A stretch of 64,000 nt of DNA, from the NCBI RefSeq assembly GCF_900114355.1, contig NZ_FOSS01000001.1, positions 831,386-895,385 on the forward strand, in the 5' to 3' direction. A model generated the notes under the pieces. It had not been told where the DNA came from, ran no database searches, and saw nothing but the letters and a program-made list of their open reading frames with translations. Shown here piece after piece: positions 47,949-58,314 of the stretch (position 1 is its first letter; each line of letters opens with the position of its first letter). Origin of the DNA: Lysobacter sp. cf310. Lineage in GTDB: Bacteria; Pseudomonadota; Gammaproteobacteria; Xanthomonadales; Xanthomonadaceae. The translations under genes and the position numbers were made by a program.

Positions 47949-49194
47949 ACACCGGGAACTGCGCGCACTGCTTGGTCACGTTCTCGCGCACACCGGCGAT
48001 GACCTTTTCGTCGGTGGGCTGGTCGAGCACGTCGCAGATCCACTCGGCCAGGGCCACGCAGTCGGCTTCCTTGTAGCCGCGGGTGGTGACGGCCGGGGTG
48101 CCGATGCGCAGGCCCGAGGTCACGAACGGCTTCTGCGGGTCGTTCGGCACCGCGTTCTTGTTGACCGTGATGTGGGCCTTGCCCAGCGCTTCCTCGGCGG
48201 CCTTGCCGGTGATGCCCTTGCCGATCATGTCGACCAGCATCAGGTGGTTTTCGGTGCCGCCGGAGACGATCTTGTAGCCGCGCGCGATGATGGTCTTGGC
48301 CATCGCCTGGGCGTTCTTCACGACCTGGGCCTGGTAGTCCTTGAACTCCGGCTCCAGCGCTTCCTTGAACGCGACCGCCTTGGCCGCGATCACGTGCATC
48401 AGCGGACCGCCCTGGATGCCCGGGAACACGATGCTCTGCAGCTTCTTGACCAGGTCGTCGGAGGCGTCCTTGGCGACGATGATGCCGCCGCGCGGGCCGC
48501 GCAGGGTCTTGTGGGTGGTCGAGGTGACCACGTGCGCGTGCGGCACCGGGCTGGGGTAGACGCCGGCGGCGATCAGGCCGGCGACGTGGGCCATGTCCAC
48601 GAACAGGTAGGCGCCGATCTTGTCGGCGATGGCGCGGAAGCGCGCCCAGTCGACCACCTGCGAGTACGCGGAGAAGCCGGCCACGACCATCTTGGGCTTG
48701 TGCTCCAGGGCCAGGCGCTCGACTTCGTCGTAATCGATCAGGCCCTGGTCGTTGACGCCGTACTGGACGGCGTTGAACAGCTTGCCGCTGGCGTTGACCT
48801 TGGCGCCGTGGGTGAGGTGGCCGCCGTGGGCCAGGCTCATGCCCAGGATGGTGTCGCCCGGGTTGAGCAGGGCGAAGTACACGGCCTGGTTGGCCTGCGA
48901 GCCCGAATGCGGCTGGACGTTGGCGTAGTCGGCGCCGAACAGCTCCTTGACCCGGTCGATCGCCAGTTGCTCGGCGATGTCGACGTACTCGCAGCCGCCG
49001 TAATAGCGCTTGCCCGGGTAGCCCTCGGCGTACTTGTTGGTGAGCACGCTGCCCTGGGCTTCGAGCACGCGCGGGCTGGCGTAGTTCTCCGAGGCGATCA
49101 GTTCGACGTGGTCTTCCTGGCGACGCGCCTCGGCGGCGATGGCCTGGGCAAGCTCGTCGTCGAATCCGGCAATACGGGTCTGGCTGGGGAACAT
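47941..49194 (-). CDS. glyA: Serine hydroxymethyltransferase GlyA
   Basis: PLP enzyme that converts serine and tetrahydrofolate to glycine and methylene-THF. The 417 residues include [44 protein letters not shown] and the PLP lysine motif [15 protein letters not shown]. It is the first gene of the long minus-strand run that leads through nrdR to thiL. Confidence 0.99.
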   Translation of the reverse strand: MFPSQTRIAGFDDELAQAIAAEARRQEDHVELIASENYASPRVLEAQGSVLTNKYAEGYPGKRYYGGCEYVDIAEQLAIDRVKELFGADYANVQPHSGSQANQAVYFALLNPGDTILGMSLAHGGHLTHGAKVNASGKLFNAVQYGVNDQGLIDYDEVERLALEHKPKMVVAGFSAYSQVVDWARFRAIADKIGAYLFVDMAHVAGLIAAGVYPSPVPHAHVVTSTTHKTLRGPRGGIIVAKDASDDLVKKLQSIVFPGIQGGPLMHVIAAKAVAFKEALEPEFKDYQAQVVKNAQAMAKTIIARGYKIVSGGTENHLMLVDMIGKGITGKAAEEALGKAHITVNKNAVPNDPQKPFVTSGLRIGTPAVTTRGYKEADCVALAEWICDVLDQPTDEKVIAGVRENVTKQCAQFPVYG

Positions 49195-49328
49195 TCGCGG
49201 CCTCGGAGGGGATGAACGGACGGGGGGAGAGGGGTGCGTCGCGTCAGGCCCAGGCCGGCGTTAACCTACGAGCAGGCTTGACGTAAGACTTGAAATGTTA
49301 GCCTAGGGGCGTATGGCGGCCAACCGCC

Positions 49329-50303
49329 ATGATGGGCCCGCAGGCCCCGGAGCGCCCGAAACCGCTCGCCCCCCCCACCGCTTTGCTGGATGTCCCGACC
49401 GTGAAATGGGTCTTCGTCTTCCTGTTCCTGGCCAGCGCCGTGTACGTGCACCTGCGCGGCAAGGTACGCCACCGTCTGGGACGGCAATTGCTGGACCATT
49501 CGACCTTCATGGCCCCGATCAACGTGCTGATGTACGCCTGCTCGCGCGTGCCGACCAGCCCCTTCATCGAGCCCGACCGGCATTTCCCCGAACTCGAGCC
49601 GCTGCGCGCGCGCTGGCGCGAGATCCGCGAGGAAGCCCTGCACCTGCGCGAGCTGCAGCACATCAAGGCCGCCGACGGCTATAACGACGTCGGCTTCAAC
49701 TCGTTCTTCCGCCGCGGCTGGAAGCGCTTCTACCTGAAGTGGTACGACGAGGCCCACCCCTCGGCGGCCGAGCTGTGCCCGCGCACCACCGAGCTGCTGC
49801 GCCAGATCCCGGCGGTCAAGGCCGCGATGTTCGCCGAGCTGCCCCCGGGCGGCGAGCTGCGCCCGCACCGCGACCCCTTCGCCGGCTCCCTGCGCCTGCA
49901 CCTGGGCCTGGACACGCCCAACGACGATGCCTGCTTCATCGACGTCGACGGCCAGCGCTACAGCTGGCGCGACGGCGAGTGGACCATGTTCGACGAGACC
50001 TACATCCACTGGGCCCAGAACGGCTCGCAGGCCAACCGCATCATCCTGTTCTGCGATATCGAGCGGCCGATGCGCTTCGCCTGGGCGCGCGGCATCAACC
50101 GCTTCGTGGCCAAGAATTTCATCGCCGCGGGCGCCTCGCCGAACATGGAAGGCGACAAGACCGGCGGCATCAACCGCCTGTTCAAGTACTTCTACGCCCT
50201 GCGCCTGAAGGCCAAGGGCCTGCGCGAGCGCAACAAGACCCTGTATTACGCCCTCAAGTACGCCCTGGTGTTGGCGGCGATCGGCTTCGTGATCTGGCTG
50301 TAA
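49329..50303 (+). CDS. Aspartyl/asparaginyl beta-hydroxylase family protein, LpxO-like
   Basis: 324 residues. An N-terminal membrane helix (about 25-41), a non-haem iron dioxygenase domain and a C-terminal membrane helix (about 305-323). Iron ligands are visible as H180-R-D182 and H227 (DETYIHW); the distal R needed for 2-oxoglutarate lies near NRIILFCDIERP. This layout fits LpxO, which 2-hydroxylates a lipid A acyl chain, and its relatives. Other members hydroxylate aspartyl residues, so the substrate is inferred. Divergent from glyA. ATG at 49332 is an alternative start. Confidence 0.85.
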   Translation: MMGPQAPERPKPLAPPTALLDVPTVKWVFVFLFLASAVYVHLRGKVRHRLGRQLLDHSTFMAPINVLMYACSRVPTSPFIEPDRHFPELEPLRARWREIREEALHLRELQHIKAADGYNDVGFNSFFRRGWKRFYLKWYDEAHPSAAELCPRTTELLRQIPAVKAAMFAELPPGGELRPHRDPFAGSLRLHLGLDTPNDDACFIDVDGQRYSWRDGEWTMFDETYIHWAQNGSQANRIILFCDIERPMRFAWARGINRFVAKNFIAAGASPNMEGDKTGGINRLFKYFYALRLKAKGLRERNKTLYYALKYALVLAAIGFVIWL

Positions 50304-50317
50304 CCGCCGCCTTTGGG

Positions 50318-50345
50318 GCAGGAGCGGCGTAAGCCGCGACCGCGC
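50318..50345. repeat. REP-like element, copy 2
   Basis: GGAGCGGCGTAAGCCGCGA with stem GCGGC/GCCGC (50324-50337), matching the element at 4678-4706 except for one loop base. It lies just after the LpxO-like stop; the rest of the gap to ettA holds the promoter below. Confidence 0.6.
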
Positions 50346-50447
50346 AAACCGGCTTCCCGGCGCAAGCCAGGCCCCTGCGCGCCCGCCCCGCCTGCCTCCG
50401 ACGGGGCCTCCCGCCCCATCGGATCCCTCCACCGCCCCGCCCCGCGC

Positions 50448-50476
50448 TGGAACCCCGCCCGCGCCTGCGGGATAAT
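50448..50476 (+). promoter_or_regulatory. Candidate sigma-70 promoter of ettA
   Basis: TGGAAC (-35, 50448-50453), 17-base spacer, GATAAT (-10, 50471-50476), about 70 bases before the ettA ATG. The -10 is good and the -35 partial. Confidence 0.45.
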
Positions 50477-50545
50477 TACCGCTTCCCGCCACGCCCCTCC
50501 GGCCATCCCCGGCCCGGCTCGGCGCGCCCATGCTTCGGAGTCCGC

Positions 50546-52207
<1,662 letters not shown>

Positions 52208-52221
52208 GCCGCAACACCCGG

Positions 52222-52243
52222 CGCCCACCCGAAACGGTGGGCG
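52222..52243 (+). terminator. Terminator after ettA
   Basis: Stem CGCCCACC/GGTGGGCG with loop CGAAAC, followed by TCTTCGC, 15 bases after the ettA stop. Confidence 0.65.
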
Positions 52244-52271
52244 TCTTCGCAAAGACCGACAGGACATCACC

Positions 52272-53084
52272 ATGAGCTTCATGCAGGCGCTGCGCACGCG
52301 CTGGACCCAGGCCGAGTCGCTGGTCTGCGTCGGCCTCGACCCCGAACCGGCCAAGTTTCCGGCGCGCTTCGGCGCCGATCCGGACGCGGTGTTCTCGTTC
52401 TGCCGCGACATCGTCGACGCCACCGCGCCCTATGCCTGCGCGTTCAAGCCGCAGATCGCGCACTTCGCCGCGCTAGGCGCCGAGGACGCGCTGGCGCGCG
52501 TGATCGCGCACGCGCACCAGGCGCATCCCGGCATCCCGGTGATCCTGGACAGCAAGCGCGGCGATATCGGCAGCACCGCCCAGCACTACGCCAGCGAAGC
52601 CTTCGACCGCTACGGCGCCGATGCGGTCACCGCCAACCCCTACCTCGGCCGCGATTCGGTGCAGCCCTTCCTCGACCGCGCCGAGCGCGGCGTGATCGTG
52701 CTCTGCCGCACCTCCAATCCGGGTGCGGGCGATCTGCAGGACCTGATGGTCGACGGCCGCCCGCTGTACCAGCACGTCGCCCACAAGGTCGCGCACGAGT
52801 GGAACGCGCACGGCAATTGCGCGCTGGTGGTCGGCGCGACCTGGCCGGAACAGCTGCGCGAAGTGCGCGCGATCGTCGGCGAGGTGCCGTTCCTGGTGCC
52901 CGGCGTCGGCGCCCAGGGCGGCGACGTCGAGGCGGTGGTCAAGAACGCCAAGACCGCCGACGGCACCGGCCTGATGGTCAGCTCCTCGCGCGCGATCCTG
53001 TACGCGTCCTCGGGTGAGGACTATGCCGAGGCCGCTGCGGTCGCGGCGCGGACTCTGCGCGACCAGATCAACGCTTGCCGGTGA
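52272..53084 (+). CDS. pyrF: Orotidine 5'-phosphate decarboxylase PyrF (long type)
   Basis: Last step of UMP synthesis. The 270 residues belong to the longer type-2 family rather than the 230-residue E. coli type. The active site D93-S-K95-R-G-D98 ([12 protein letters not shown]) and [10 protein letters not shown] are visible, with [10 protein letters not shown] and [10 protein letters not shown] at the phosphate site. It starts 64 bases after ettA, beyond the terminator. Confidence 0.96.
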   Translation: MSFMQALRTRWTQAESLVCVGLDPEPAKFPARFGADPDAVFSFCRDIVDATAPYACAFKPQIAHFAALGAEDALARVIAHAHQAHPGIPVILDSKRGDIGSTAQHYASEAFDRYGADAVTANPYLGRDSVQPFLDRAERGVIVLCRTSNPGAGDLQDLMVDGRPLYQHVAHKVAHEWNAHGNCALVVGATWPEQLREVRAIVGEVPFLVPGVGAQGGDVEAVVKNAKTADGTGLMVSSSRAILYASSGEDYAEAAAVAARTLRDQINACR

Positions 53085-53091
53085 GGCAGCC

Positions 53092-53190
53092 ACGCGTAAC
53101 GAGTAAGTAGCAACGAGTGACCCGCAAGAGCACCATCGCATTTAGCAGTTGCTCGTTCCTGGTTGCTCGTTACCGGCTAGTCGTTACCCA
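53092..53190. repeat. Degenerate CGAGTAA/GCTCGTT inverted repeat element
   Basis: The left half has AACGAGTAAG and CAACGAGTGA; the right half has TTGCTCGTTCC, TTGCTCGTTACC and GTCGTTACC. The halves face each other across an AT-rich centre (CATCGCATTTAGCAG). It lies directly after pyrF and is similar in style to 11868-11948. Confidence 0.55.
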
Positions 53191-53223
53191 GCACCCATCA
53201 CTCCCCACCGGTCGCCGCCACTG

Positions 53224-54168
53224 ATGGATCGCCACCGCCGCCGCCTGCTCGCCGCCGCCCCGTTCGCGCTGGCCGCGGGCGCCTGGCCCGCCGCTCCCGC
53301 GCTGGCCACGTCCATCGCGCGCAAACGCACGCGCCTGATCCTGCTCGGCACAGCCGGCGGCCCGACCCCGAAAGCGCTGCGCGCGGCGCCCGCCAATGCG
53401 GTGGTGATCGACGACGCGGTCTACGTGGTCGACTGCGGCAACGGCATCGCGCGGCAGCTGGCGTTGGCCGGGCTGTCGCTGGGCGCGATCCGCGACGTCT
53501 TCATCACCCATCACCATTCCGACCACAACGCCGACTACGGCAATCTGCTGTGGCTGGCCTGGGCCGCCGACCTGCGGCGTCCGGTCGACACCTGGGGGCC
53601 GCCGCCGCTCAAGCGCATGACGCGGCAGTTCCTCCGGCTCAACGACAGCGACATCCGCACCCGCATCGCCGACGAGGGCCGGCCGCCGTTGGCGCCGCTA
53701 ATCCGCGCGCACGAGCTGCGCCACGGCGGCGTGGTGATGCGCGACGAGCGGGTCAAGGTGACCGCGGCGCTGGTCGAGCATCCGCCGGTCGCGCCCGCGT
53801 TCGCCTACCGCTTCGACGGCCCCGACCGTTCCATCGTGTTCTCCGGCGACACCCGGCCGTCGCCGGCGCTGGTCGAACTGGCGCGCGGCGCCGACGTGCT
53901 GGTACACGAGGTGATGTACCTGCCGGCGCTGGAGCGATTGATCGCCAGCGAAGCGCAGGCCGCGCGCTTGCGTCAGCACCTGCTCGACAGCCACACCACC
54001 ACCGAACAGGTCGGGCGCCTGGCCAGCGAGGCCGGCGTCAAAACCCTGGTGCTGAATCACTTCGTGCCGGGCGGCGACGCCTCGCTGACCGATGCGGTGT
54101 GGCGCGAAGCGGTGGCGCCGCACTTCAGCGGCGAGCTGATCGTGGGGCGGGATTTGATGGAGATCTGA
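53224..54168 (+). CDS. Tat-exported metallo-beta-lactamase-fold hydrolase
   Basis: 314 residues. The N-terminus MDRHRRRLLAAAPFAL with a following hydrophobic, alanine-rich stretch is a probable twin-arginine signal. The metallo-beta-lactamase domain has the motif H96-H-H98-S-D100-H101, the FSGDTRPSPALVELA metal motif, VLVHEVMY, and a late NHFVPGGD histidine. The architecture resembles RNase Z/arylsulfatase-like phosphodiesterases of the lactamase superfamily, but export points to a small-molecule or ester substrate. The ATG at 53224 gives the clean signal; the reading frame continues 75 bases upstream into repeat sequence. Confidence 0.85.
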   Translation: MDRHRRRLLAAAPFALAAGAWPAAPALATSIARKRTRLILLGTAGGPTPKALRAAPANAVVIDDAVYVVDCGNGIARQLALAGLSLGAIRDVFITHHHSDHNADYGNLLWLAWAADLRRPVDTWGPPPLKRMTRQFLRLNDSDIRTRIADEGRPPLAPLIRAHELRHGGVVMRDERVKVTAALVEHPPVAPAFAYRFDGPDRSIVFSGDTRPSPALVELARGADVLVHEVMYLPALERLIASEAQAARLRQHLLDSHTTTEQVGRLASEAGVKTLVLNHFVPGGDASLTDAVWREAVAPHFSGELIVGRDLMEI

Positions 54169-54176
54169 GGGGCAGG

Positions 54177-54312
54177 AGCAAATCCCCCCTGCCCCCCCCT
54201 TTTTCAAAGGGGGGGGGGAACAGCAACAGCTCTTTAAGGAAGAGACCGGCAATAGCCTGCCCCCGCTTTTGATCCCCCCTTTGAAAAAGGGGGCTAGGGG
54301 GGATTTGCTTTG
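54177..54312. repeat. AGCAAATCCCCC inverted element, full copy 2
   Basis: Left arm: AGCAAATCCCCCCTG, C-run, TTTTTCAAA, then a run of Gs. Right arm at about 54271-54312: ATCCCCCCTTTGAAAAAGGG, then CTAGGGGGGATTTGCTTT. The arms face each other across about 55 bases. It fills the convergent gap between the lactamase-fold gene and the glycosyltransferase. A short GGCTTT tandem (54308-54325) follows. Confidence 0.75.
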
Positions 54313-54330
54313 GCTTTGGCTTTGGCCGTA

Positions 54331-55224
54331 TCAACGCAGCCAAGCTCGCACGGCCGCGATGGGGAATCGCAGCCAGATCGCCGCGAACACGCCCACCCGG
54401 GTCGCGAAACCGCGACGCGCGTATTCGAACTTGCGGAAGTAGCGCCACAACCCGCGATGCTTGTGCCACTCCACGAACAGCGGCCGCGAGCGGCTGGATA
54501 CGCCGCGCACGTGCAGCACGCGCACGCCGTTGGCCACCGCGACCGTGGCGCCGGCCTCGCGGGCGCGCCGGCACAGGTCCAGGTCTTCGGCGTGCAGGCG
54601 ATAGCCCGGATCGAAACCGCCGATGCGCTCGAACAATGCGCGCGGCATCAGCATCAAAGCCCCCGACACCGCCTGCACGCGCTGCAGCGCCTGCGCGTCG
54701 TCGGGGGCCAGGTTGAGCGCGGCGCGGGGCGCGCGGCGAAGCGCGCCGGCCAGCATGCCGGCGAAGTCGGGATCGTTGCGGCGGGCCGCGCCGTCGCGCA
54801 CGCCGTCGTCGTCGACCAGGTCCGCGCCCAGCAGCGCCTCGCCCAGCGGCGCGGCCAGCGCGCGCAGGCGCGCGAGCGCGTCGGCTTCGAGCAGGCAATC
54901 GGGATTCACGAACGCCAACCAGCGCGCCGGCGCCGCGCCGAGGTCGGCCACGCCCTGGTTGCAGCCCACGCCGAAGCCGGGGTTGTCGGGGTTGTCGATG
55001 AAACGCACGCGCGCATCGCTGGCTGCGTGGCGCTGAACGATATCCAAGGTGCCGTCGCTGGAGTGGTTGTCGACCACGCGGATCGCGCTCACACCCTGCG
55101 CGGCGCGCAGACGGCCGAGGCAGTCGTCGATGGTCGCCGCGCTCTGGTAGCTGACCACGATCGCGGCGATGCCGTCGTCGGGCCCGGCCGCGGCGCGCGG
55201 TGCGGAATCAGGTGAAGAGGTCAC
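54331..55224 (-). CDS. Family 2 glycosyltransferase
   Basis: 297 residues with a GT-A fold: AAIVVSYQSAATIDDCLGRL (nucleotide-sugar site), VVDNHSSDGTLDIV, NPGFGVGCNQGV, and FVNPDCLL as the DxD-like metal motif. VSGALMLMPRALFERIGGFDP and LHAEDLDLCRRAREAG carry the catalytic ED. These features match rhamnosyltransferase-type enzymes of polysaccharide synthesis. The C-terminus is hydrophobic and basic. Its start overlaps the upstream gene end by 17 bases, so the two are translated as a pair. Confidence 0.88.
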   Translation of the reverse strand: MTSSPDSAPRAAAGPDDGIAAIVVSYQSAATIDDCLGRLRAAQGVSAIRVVDNHSSDGTLDIVQRHAASDARVRFIDNPDNPGFGVGCNQGVADLGAAPARWLAFVNPDCLLEADALARLRALAAPLGEALLGADLVDDDGVRDGAARRNDPDFAGMLAGALRRAPRAALNLAPDDAQALQRVQAVSGALMLMPRALFERIGGFDPGYRLHAEDLDLCRRAREAGATVAVANGVRVLHVRGVSSRSRPLFVEWHKHRGLWRYFRKFEYARRGFATRVGVFAAIWLRFPIAAVRAWLR

Positions 55225-56041
55225 GTTGCGGATCCGGTGGGCCGACCCCGTCGAGCAGGGCGGCCAGTCGTTCGCGCGAACCGCGTAGCGGGTCGCTCAT
55301 CAAGAATCCCGCCAAGCGCGCGTGCCAGTCCGGCCAGCGCACCGCCAGGTGGTCCATGTCGCCGTCGCAGGGCCCGCCCTCGCCGCGACGGGCGACGAAG
55401 GCGGTTTCGCACAGCGCGTTGCGCCAGCCCAGTCCCGACAGGCGCAGCGACAGATCGGTGAGCGCCGCGTACCAGGAGCCGTAGCTGGCGCCGTCGATGC
55501 CGCCGGCGCGTTTGCGCGCGCTGCCGCGCAGCAGCACGGCGTGGCCGATCGCCGCCGGCAGCTCGGGGTACAAGGCCGGCATGCCCGCGGCCGCGCGCGA
55601 CAGCCGCTCCAGGTCGGCGGGCACCGCCTCGATCTCGCCGATGCGCGGCCAGGACGCGGCCTCGCCGGCGTTGCTCCAGGGGGTCGCGGTGGCGATCGCG
55701 CCGTCGGTGGCGAAGCAGGCGGCGAGCCGGCTGAGCCAGCCCGGCGCGGGGATCGCGTCCGGCGCCAGCACCGCCACGTCGGCATCGCCGCACACCGCGA
55801 GCGCCTCGCCCAGGTGGGCGGCCTCGCCGATCGGGCGCTGGCGGCGGGTGTAGTCGGCCTTGAGCGGGGTGCGCGCCATCCAGCGTTCGACGATGGCATA
55901 GCCGCGCGGGCCGGCCTGGGCGTCGTCGGCCAGCCAGACCCGGGTGCCCGGCGGCGTGCACGCGTCCAGCGCGGCCAGACAGGCGTCCAGCGCGTCGTCG
56001 TCGACGCCGACCGGGACCACGACGATGGGCAGCTCGAGCAT
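55208..56041 (-). CDS. Glycosyltransferase-like protein (GT-A fold)
   Basis: 277 residues from ATG at 56041; TTG at 56077 would add 12. The start of a GT-A fold is visible (LPIVVVPVGVDDDALDACLAALDA), with VWLADDAQAGPRGY, ADVAVLAPDAIPAPGWLSRL and a region like the acceptor half. The DxD and ED motifs are less clear than in the neighbour, so it may be a divergent or inactive partner. It lies 52 bases after gspD, with a perfect 22-base palindrome in between. Confidence 0.7.
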   Translation of the reverse strand: MLELPIVVVPVGVDDDALDACLAALDACTPPGTRVWLADDAQAGPRGYAIVERWMARTPLKADYTRRQRPIGEAAHLGEALAVCGDADVAVLAPDAIPAPGWLSRLAACFATDGAIATATPWSNAGEAASWPRIGEIEAVPADLERLSRAAAGMPALYPELPAAIGHAVLLRGSARKRAGGIDGASYGSWYAALTDLSLRLSGLGWRNALCETAFVARRGEGGPCDGDMDHLAVRWPDWHARLAGFLMSDPLRGSRERLAALLDGVGPPDPQRDLFT

Positions 56042-56049
56042 GCGCAGAC

Positions 56050-56071
56050 GATCCGCGATCGATCGCGGATC
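56050..56071. repeat. Perfect 22-base palindrome
   Basis: GATCCGCGATC followed directly by its reverse complement GATCGCGGATC. It lies between gspD and the glycosyltransferase-like gene; as RNA it can fold into a hairpin (loop GATC or smaller) after the gspD stop, and as DNA it offers a dyad operator. Confidence 0.8.
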
Positions 56072-56093
56072 CGTCAAGGCTGGATCGACCGGC

Positions 56094-58304
56094 TCAGGGC
56101 TTGCGACGCTTGGGCTGCAGCGGCTCCATGGCCCGGAAGCGGCGGCCGTACTCGTCGGTCAGGTTGCGCACTTCCTGCGGGTTACGAACGATGGTCGGGG
56201 TCAGCAGGATGATGGTTTCCAGGCGCTCGTTGACCGAGGACTGGCGCCCGAACAAGCCGCCGATCACCGGAATCCGGCTCAGCCCCGGGAAGCCCGAGGA
56301 GCCGCGACCGAGCTGGTCGCTGATCAGGCCCGCCATCAGCACCGTGTCGCCGCTCTGGATCGCGGCCTCGGTCTTGAGCTTGCGGGTGTCGATGCGGACG
56401 TTGCCGTTGCGATCGGGGTTGCCGGTGGGGCTGCTGACCTCCTGGACGATGTCCAGGAACACCATGCCGTCCTTGCTCACGCGCGGACGCACCTTGAGGA
56501 TGATGCCGGTGTCCAGGTACTGCACCTGGCTGTAGGTATTGTCGTTGCTGGAACCCGGATTGACCGTGACCGAGGAGATCGGAATGCGGCTGCCGACGTT
56601 GAGCGTGGCTTCGGCGTTGTTGCGTACCAGCACCGACGGCGACTGCAGCAGCTGCACGTCGGTCACCGCGTCCAGCGCGCTGATCACGGCGGCGGCGTTG
56701 CGGCCAAGGAAGGTCCAGCCCAGGCCGCCGGTACCGTCGGTCACCGGCTTGATGCTGCCGGCCAGGGTGCTCCAGGTGGTGCGGCCGACCGCGTCGGGCA
56801 GGCCGTTGTCGGTGACCGCCTTTTCGAAGAACCAGTTCACGCCGTAGGACAGATCGCCCTTGAGCTGCACGGTCGCGACCTGGGCCTCGATGTGCACCTG
56901 CATCGGCATCACGTCGAGCTTGTCGATCACATCGCGGATCGAACGCCAGGCGCCGGGGCTGCTGCGCACCAGCAGCGAGTTGGTTTCCTCGACCGCGGCC
57001 ACGCCCACGCGCGCGCCGTCGATTTCCAGGGTGACCGCGCCGTTGCCGCTTTGGCGCGAGCCCAGCGACATCTCGCCGCCGCCGCTGCCGCCCGTACCGC
57101 CGGTGCCGCCGTCCTTGCCGCCGATGTTGGCGGTGGAACCGTTGGCGCCGTCCTGCAGTTCGACCGGATCCAGGCCCGGCATCAGCGAAGGCGAGCCGCC
57201 GCCGGAATCGCCGCCGCCGCTGCGGCCGCCGCCGAACACTTCCGACAGGCGCTGGGCGAGTTCCTTGGCCTTGATGTACTTGAGTTCGTAGGTGAACAGC
57301 TGCATTTCGCCGCCGGCGCCGTCGATGCGTTCCAGCCACTGCTGGATGTCGTCGAGGTAGTCGGCCTGGGTGCTGATCACCAGCACCGCGTTGGCGCCTT
57401 CCAGCGGCATGAAACGGAACATGCCCGCGACCGGCGACTTGCTCTGCTCGCCGAACACCTTCTCCAGGTCGGCCACCACCTTGGTCGCCTTACCCGACTG
57501 CAGCGGGAACACGCCCACCGACATGCCCGACAGCCAGTCGACGTCGAAGATCTCGATGGTGTGCAGGTAGTTCTCGAGCTCGGCGCGGCTGCCGCCGACG
57601 CTGATCACGTTGCGCGCGCCGTCGACGTTGATGATCGCGTTCGGACGCGCGTAGGGCTTGAGGATCTTCTCCATCTCGGTAGCCGAGATGTAGCGCAGCG
57701 GCACGGTGCGCACTTCGAAGCCGCGCGCGGTCGAGGCCGGGTTGGTGCTGGGCGCGACGTTGCCGGCCAGGGCCTGATCGGCGGGCACGACGTTGTAGCG
57801 GCCGCCGCTGTAGACCAGGCGCGCGTTGTTCCAGCCCAGCACCATTTCCAGCAGGTTCATCGCCGCGGCGGGGCTGACCGGCTTGGGCGTGGACAGGGTC
57901 ACGGTGCCCTGCACGCCCGGCGCGATCACGTAGTTCTGGCCCAGCATGTCGCCGAGGATGGCCTTGACCACCGCATGCAGCGATTCGCCTTCGAAATTGA
58001 AGGTGGCCGAACCGCTGGTGGCGCCGATGCCCGGAGGCGCTTCCGCCGCCGCGCTGCGATTGATGACCTGACCGGTGCCGCGCCGGATCTGCGGACGCGG
58101 GCCGCGGTTCTCGTCTTCCAGCGGCTGCGAGGAAACGCCTTCGCTGGAGGAGGTGCCGGCGGTGCCGGCCTTGCCGGAGAGCGTCGCCGGATCGGCATCG
58201 CGCCTGACGTTGGGGACCGGCCCGCTGGCGCAGGCCGCCAACAGGCTGGCGATGGCGAAGCCGACGATGGCGCAGGACGCGATTGGGTTGTGACGTAGCT
58301 TCAT
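56094..58304 (-). CDS. gspD: Type II secretion outer-membrane secretin GspD (XpsD)
   Basis: Forms the outer-membrane channel of the Xps type II system. The 736 residues start with a lipoprotein-like signal (lipobox LLAAC at about 20-25), unlike the plain signal of E. coli GspD but as in XpsD. N0-N3 domains (about 100-400) include PLRYISATEMEKIL, and a glycine-rich insert follows (about 365-430). The secretin core has VHIEAQVATVQL, LQSPSVLVRNNAEATLNVG and SSGFPGLSRIPVIGGLFG. It is the last gene of the operon. Confidence 0.97.
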   Translation of the reverse strand: MKLRHNPIASCAIVGFAIASLLAACASGPVPNVRRDADPATLSGKAGTAGTSSSEGVSSQPLEDENRGPRPQIRRGTGQVINRSAAAEAPPGIGATSGSATFNFEGESLHAVVKAILGDMLGQNYVIAPGVQGTVTLSTPKPVSPAAAMNLLEMVLGWNNARLVYSGGRYNVVPADQALAGNVAPSTNPASTARGFEVRTVPLRYISATEMEKILKPYARPNAIINVDGARNVISVGGSRAELENYLHTIEIFDVDWLSGMSVGVFPLQSGKATKVVADLEKVFGEQSKSPVAGMFRFMPLEGANAVLVISTQADYLDDIQQWLERIDGAGGEMQLFTYELKYIKAKELAQRLSEVFGGGRSGGGDSGGGSPSLMPGLDPVELQDGANGSTANIGGKDGGTGGTGGSGGGEMSLGSRQSGNGAVTLEIDGARVGVAAVEETNSLLVRSSPGAWRSIRDVIDKLDVMPMQVHIEAQVATVQLKGDLSYGVNWFFEKAVTDNGLPDAVGRTTWSTLAGSIKPVTDGTGGLGWTFLGRNAAAVISALDAVTDVQLLQSPSVLVRNNAEATLNVGSRIPISSVTVNPGSSNDNTYSQVQYLDTGIILKVRPRVSKDGMVFLDIVQEVSSPTGNPDRNGNVRIDTRKLKTEAAIQSGDTVLMAGLISDQLGRGSSGFPGLSRIPVIGGLFGRQSSVNERLETIILLTPTIVRNPQEVRNLTDEYGRRFRAMEPLQPKRRKP

Positions 58305-58314
58305 GCGTTCACTC

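Noticed and set aside
55944-58298. A 784-codon open frame opposite gspD
   Set aside because: Same kind of antisense shadow; the composition is that of complement frames in GC-rich DNA and the opposite strand has a clear secretin.
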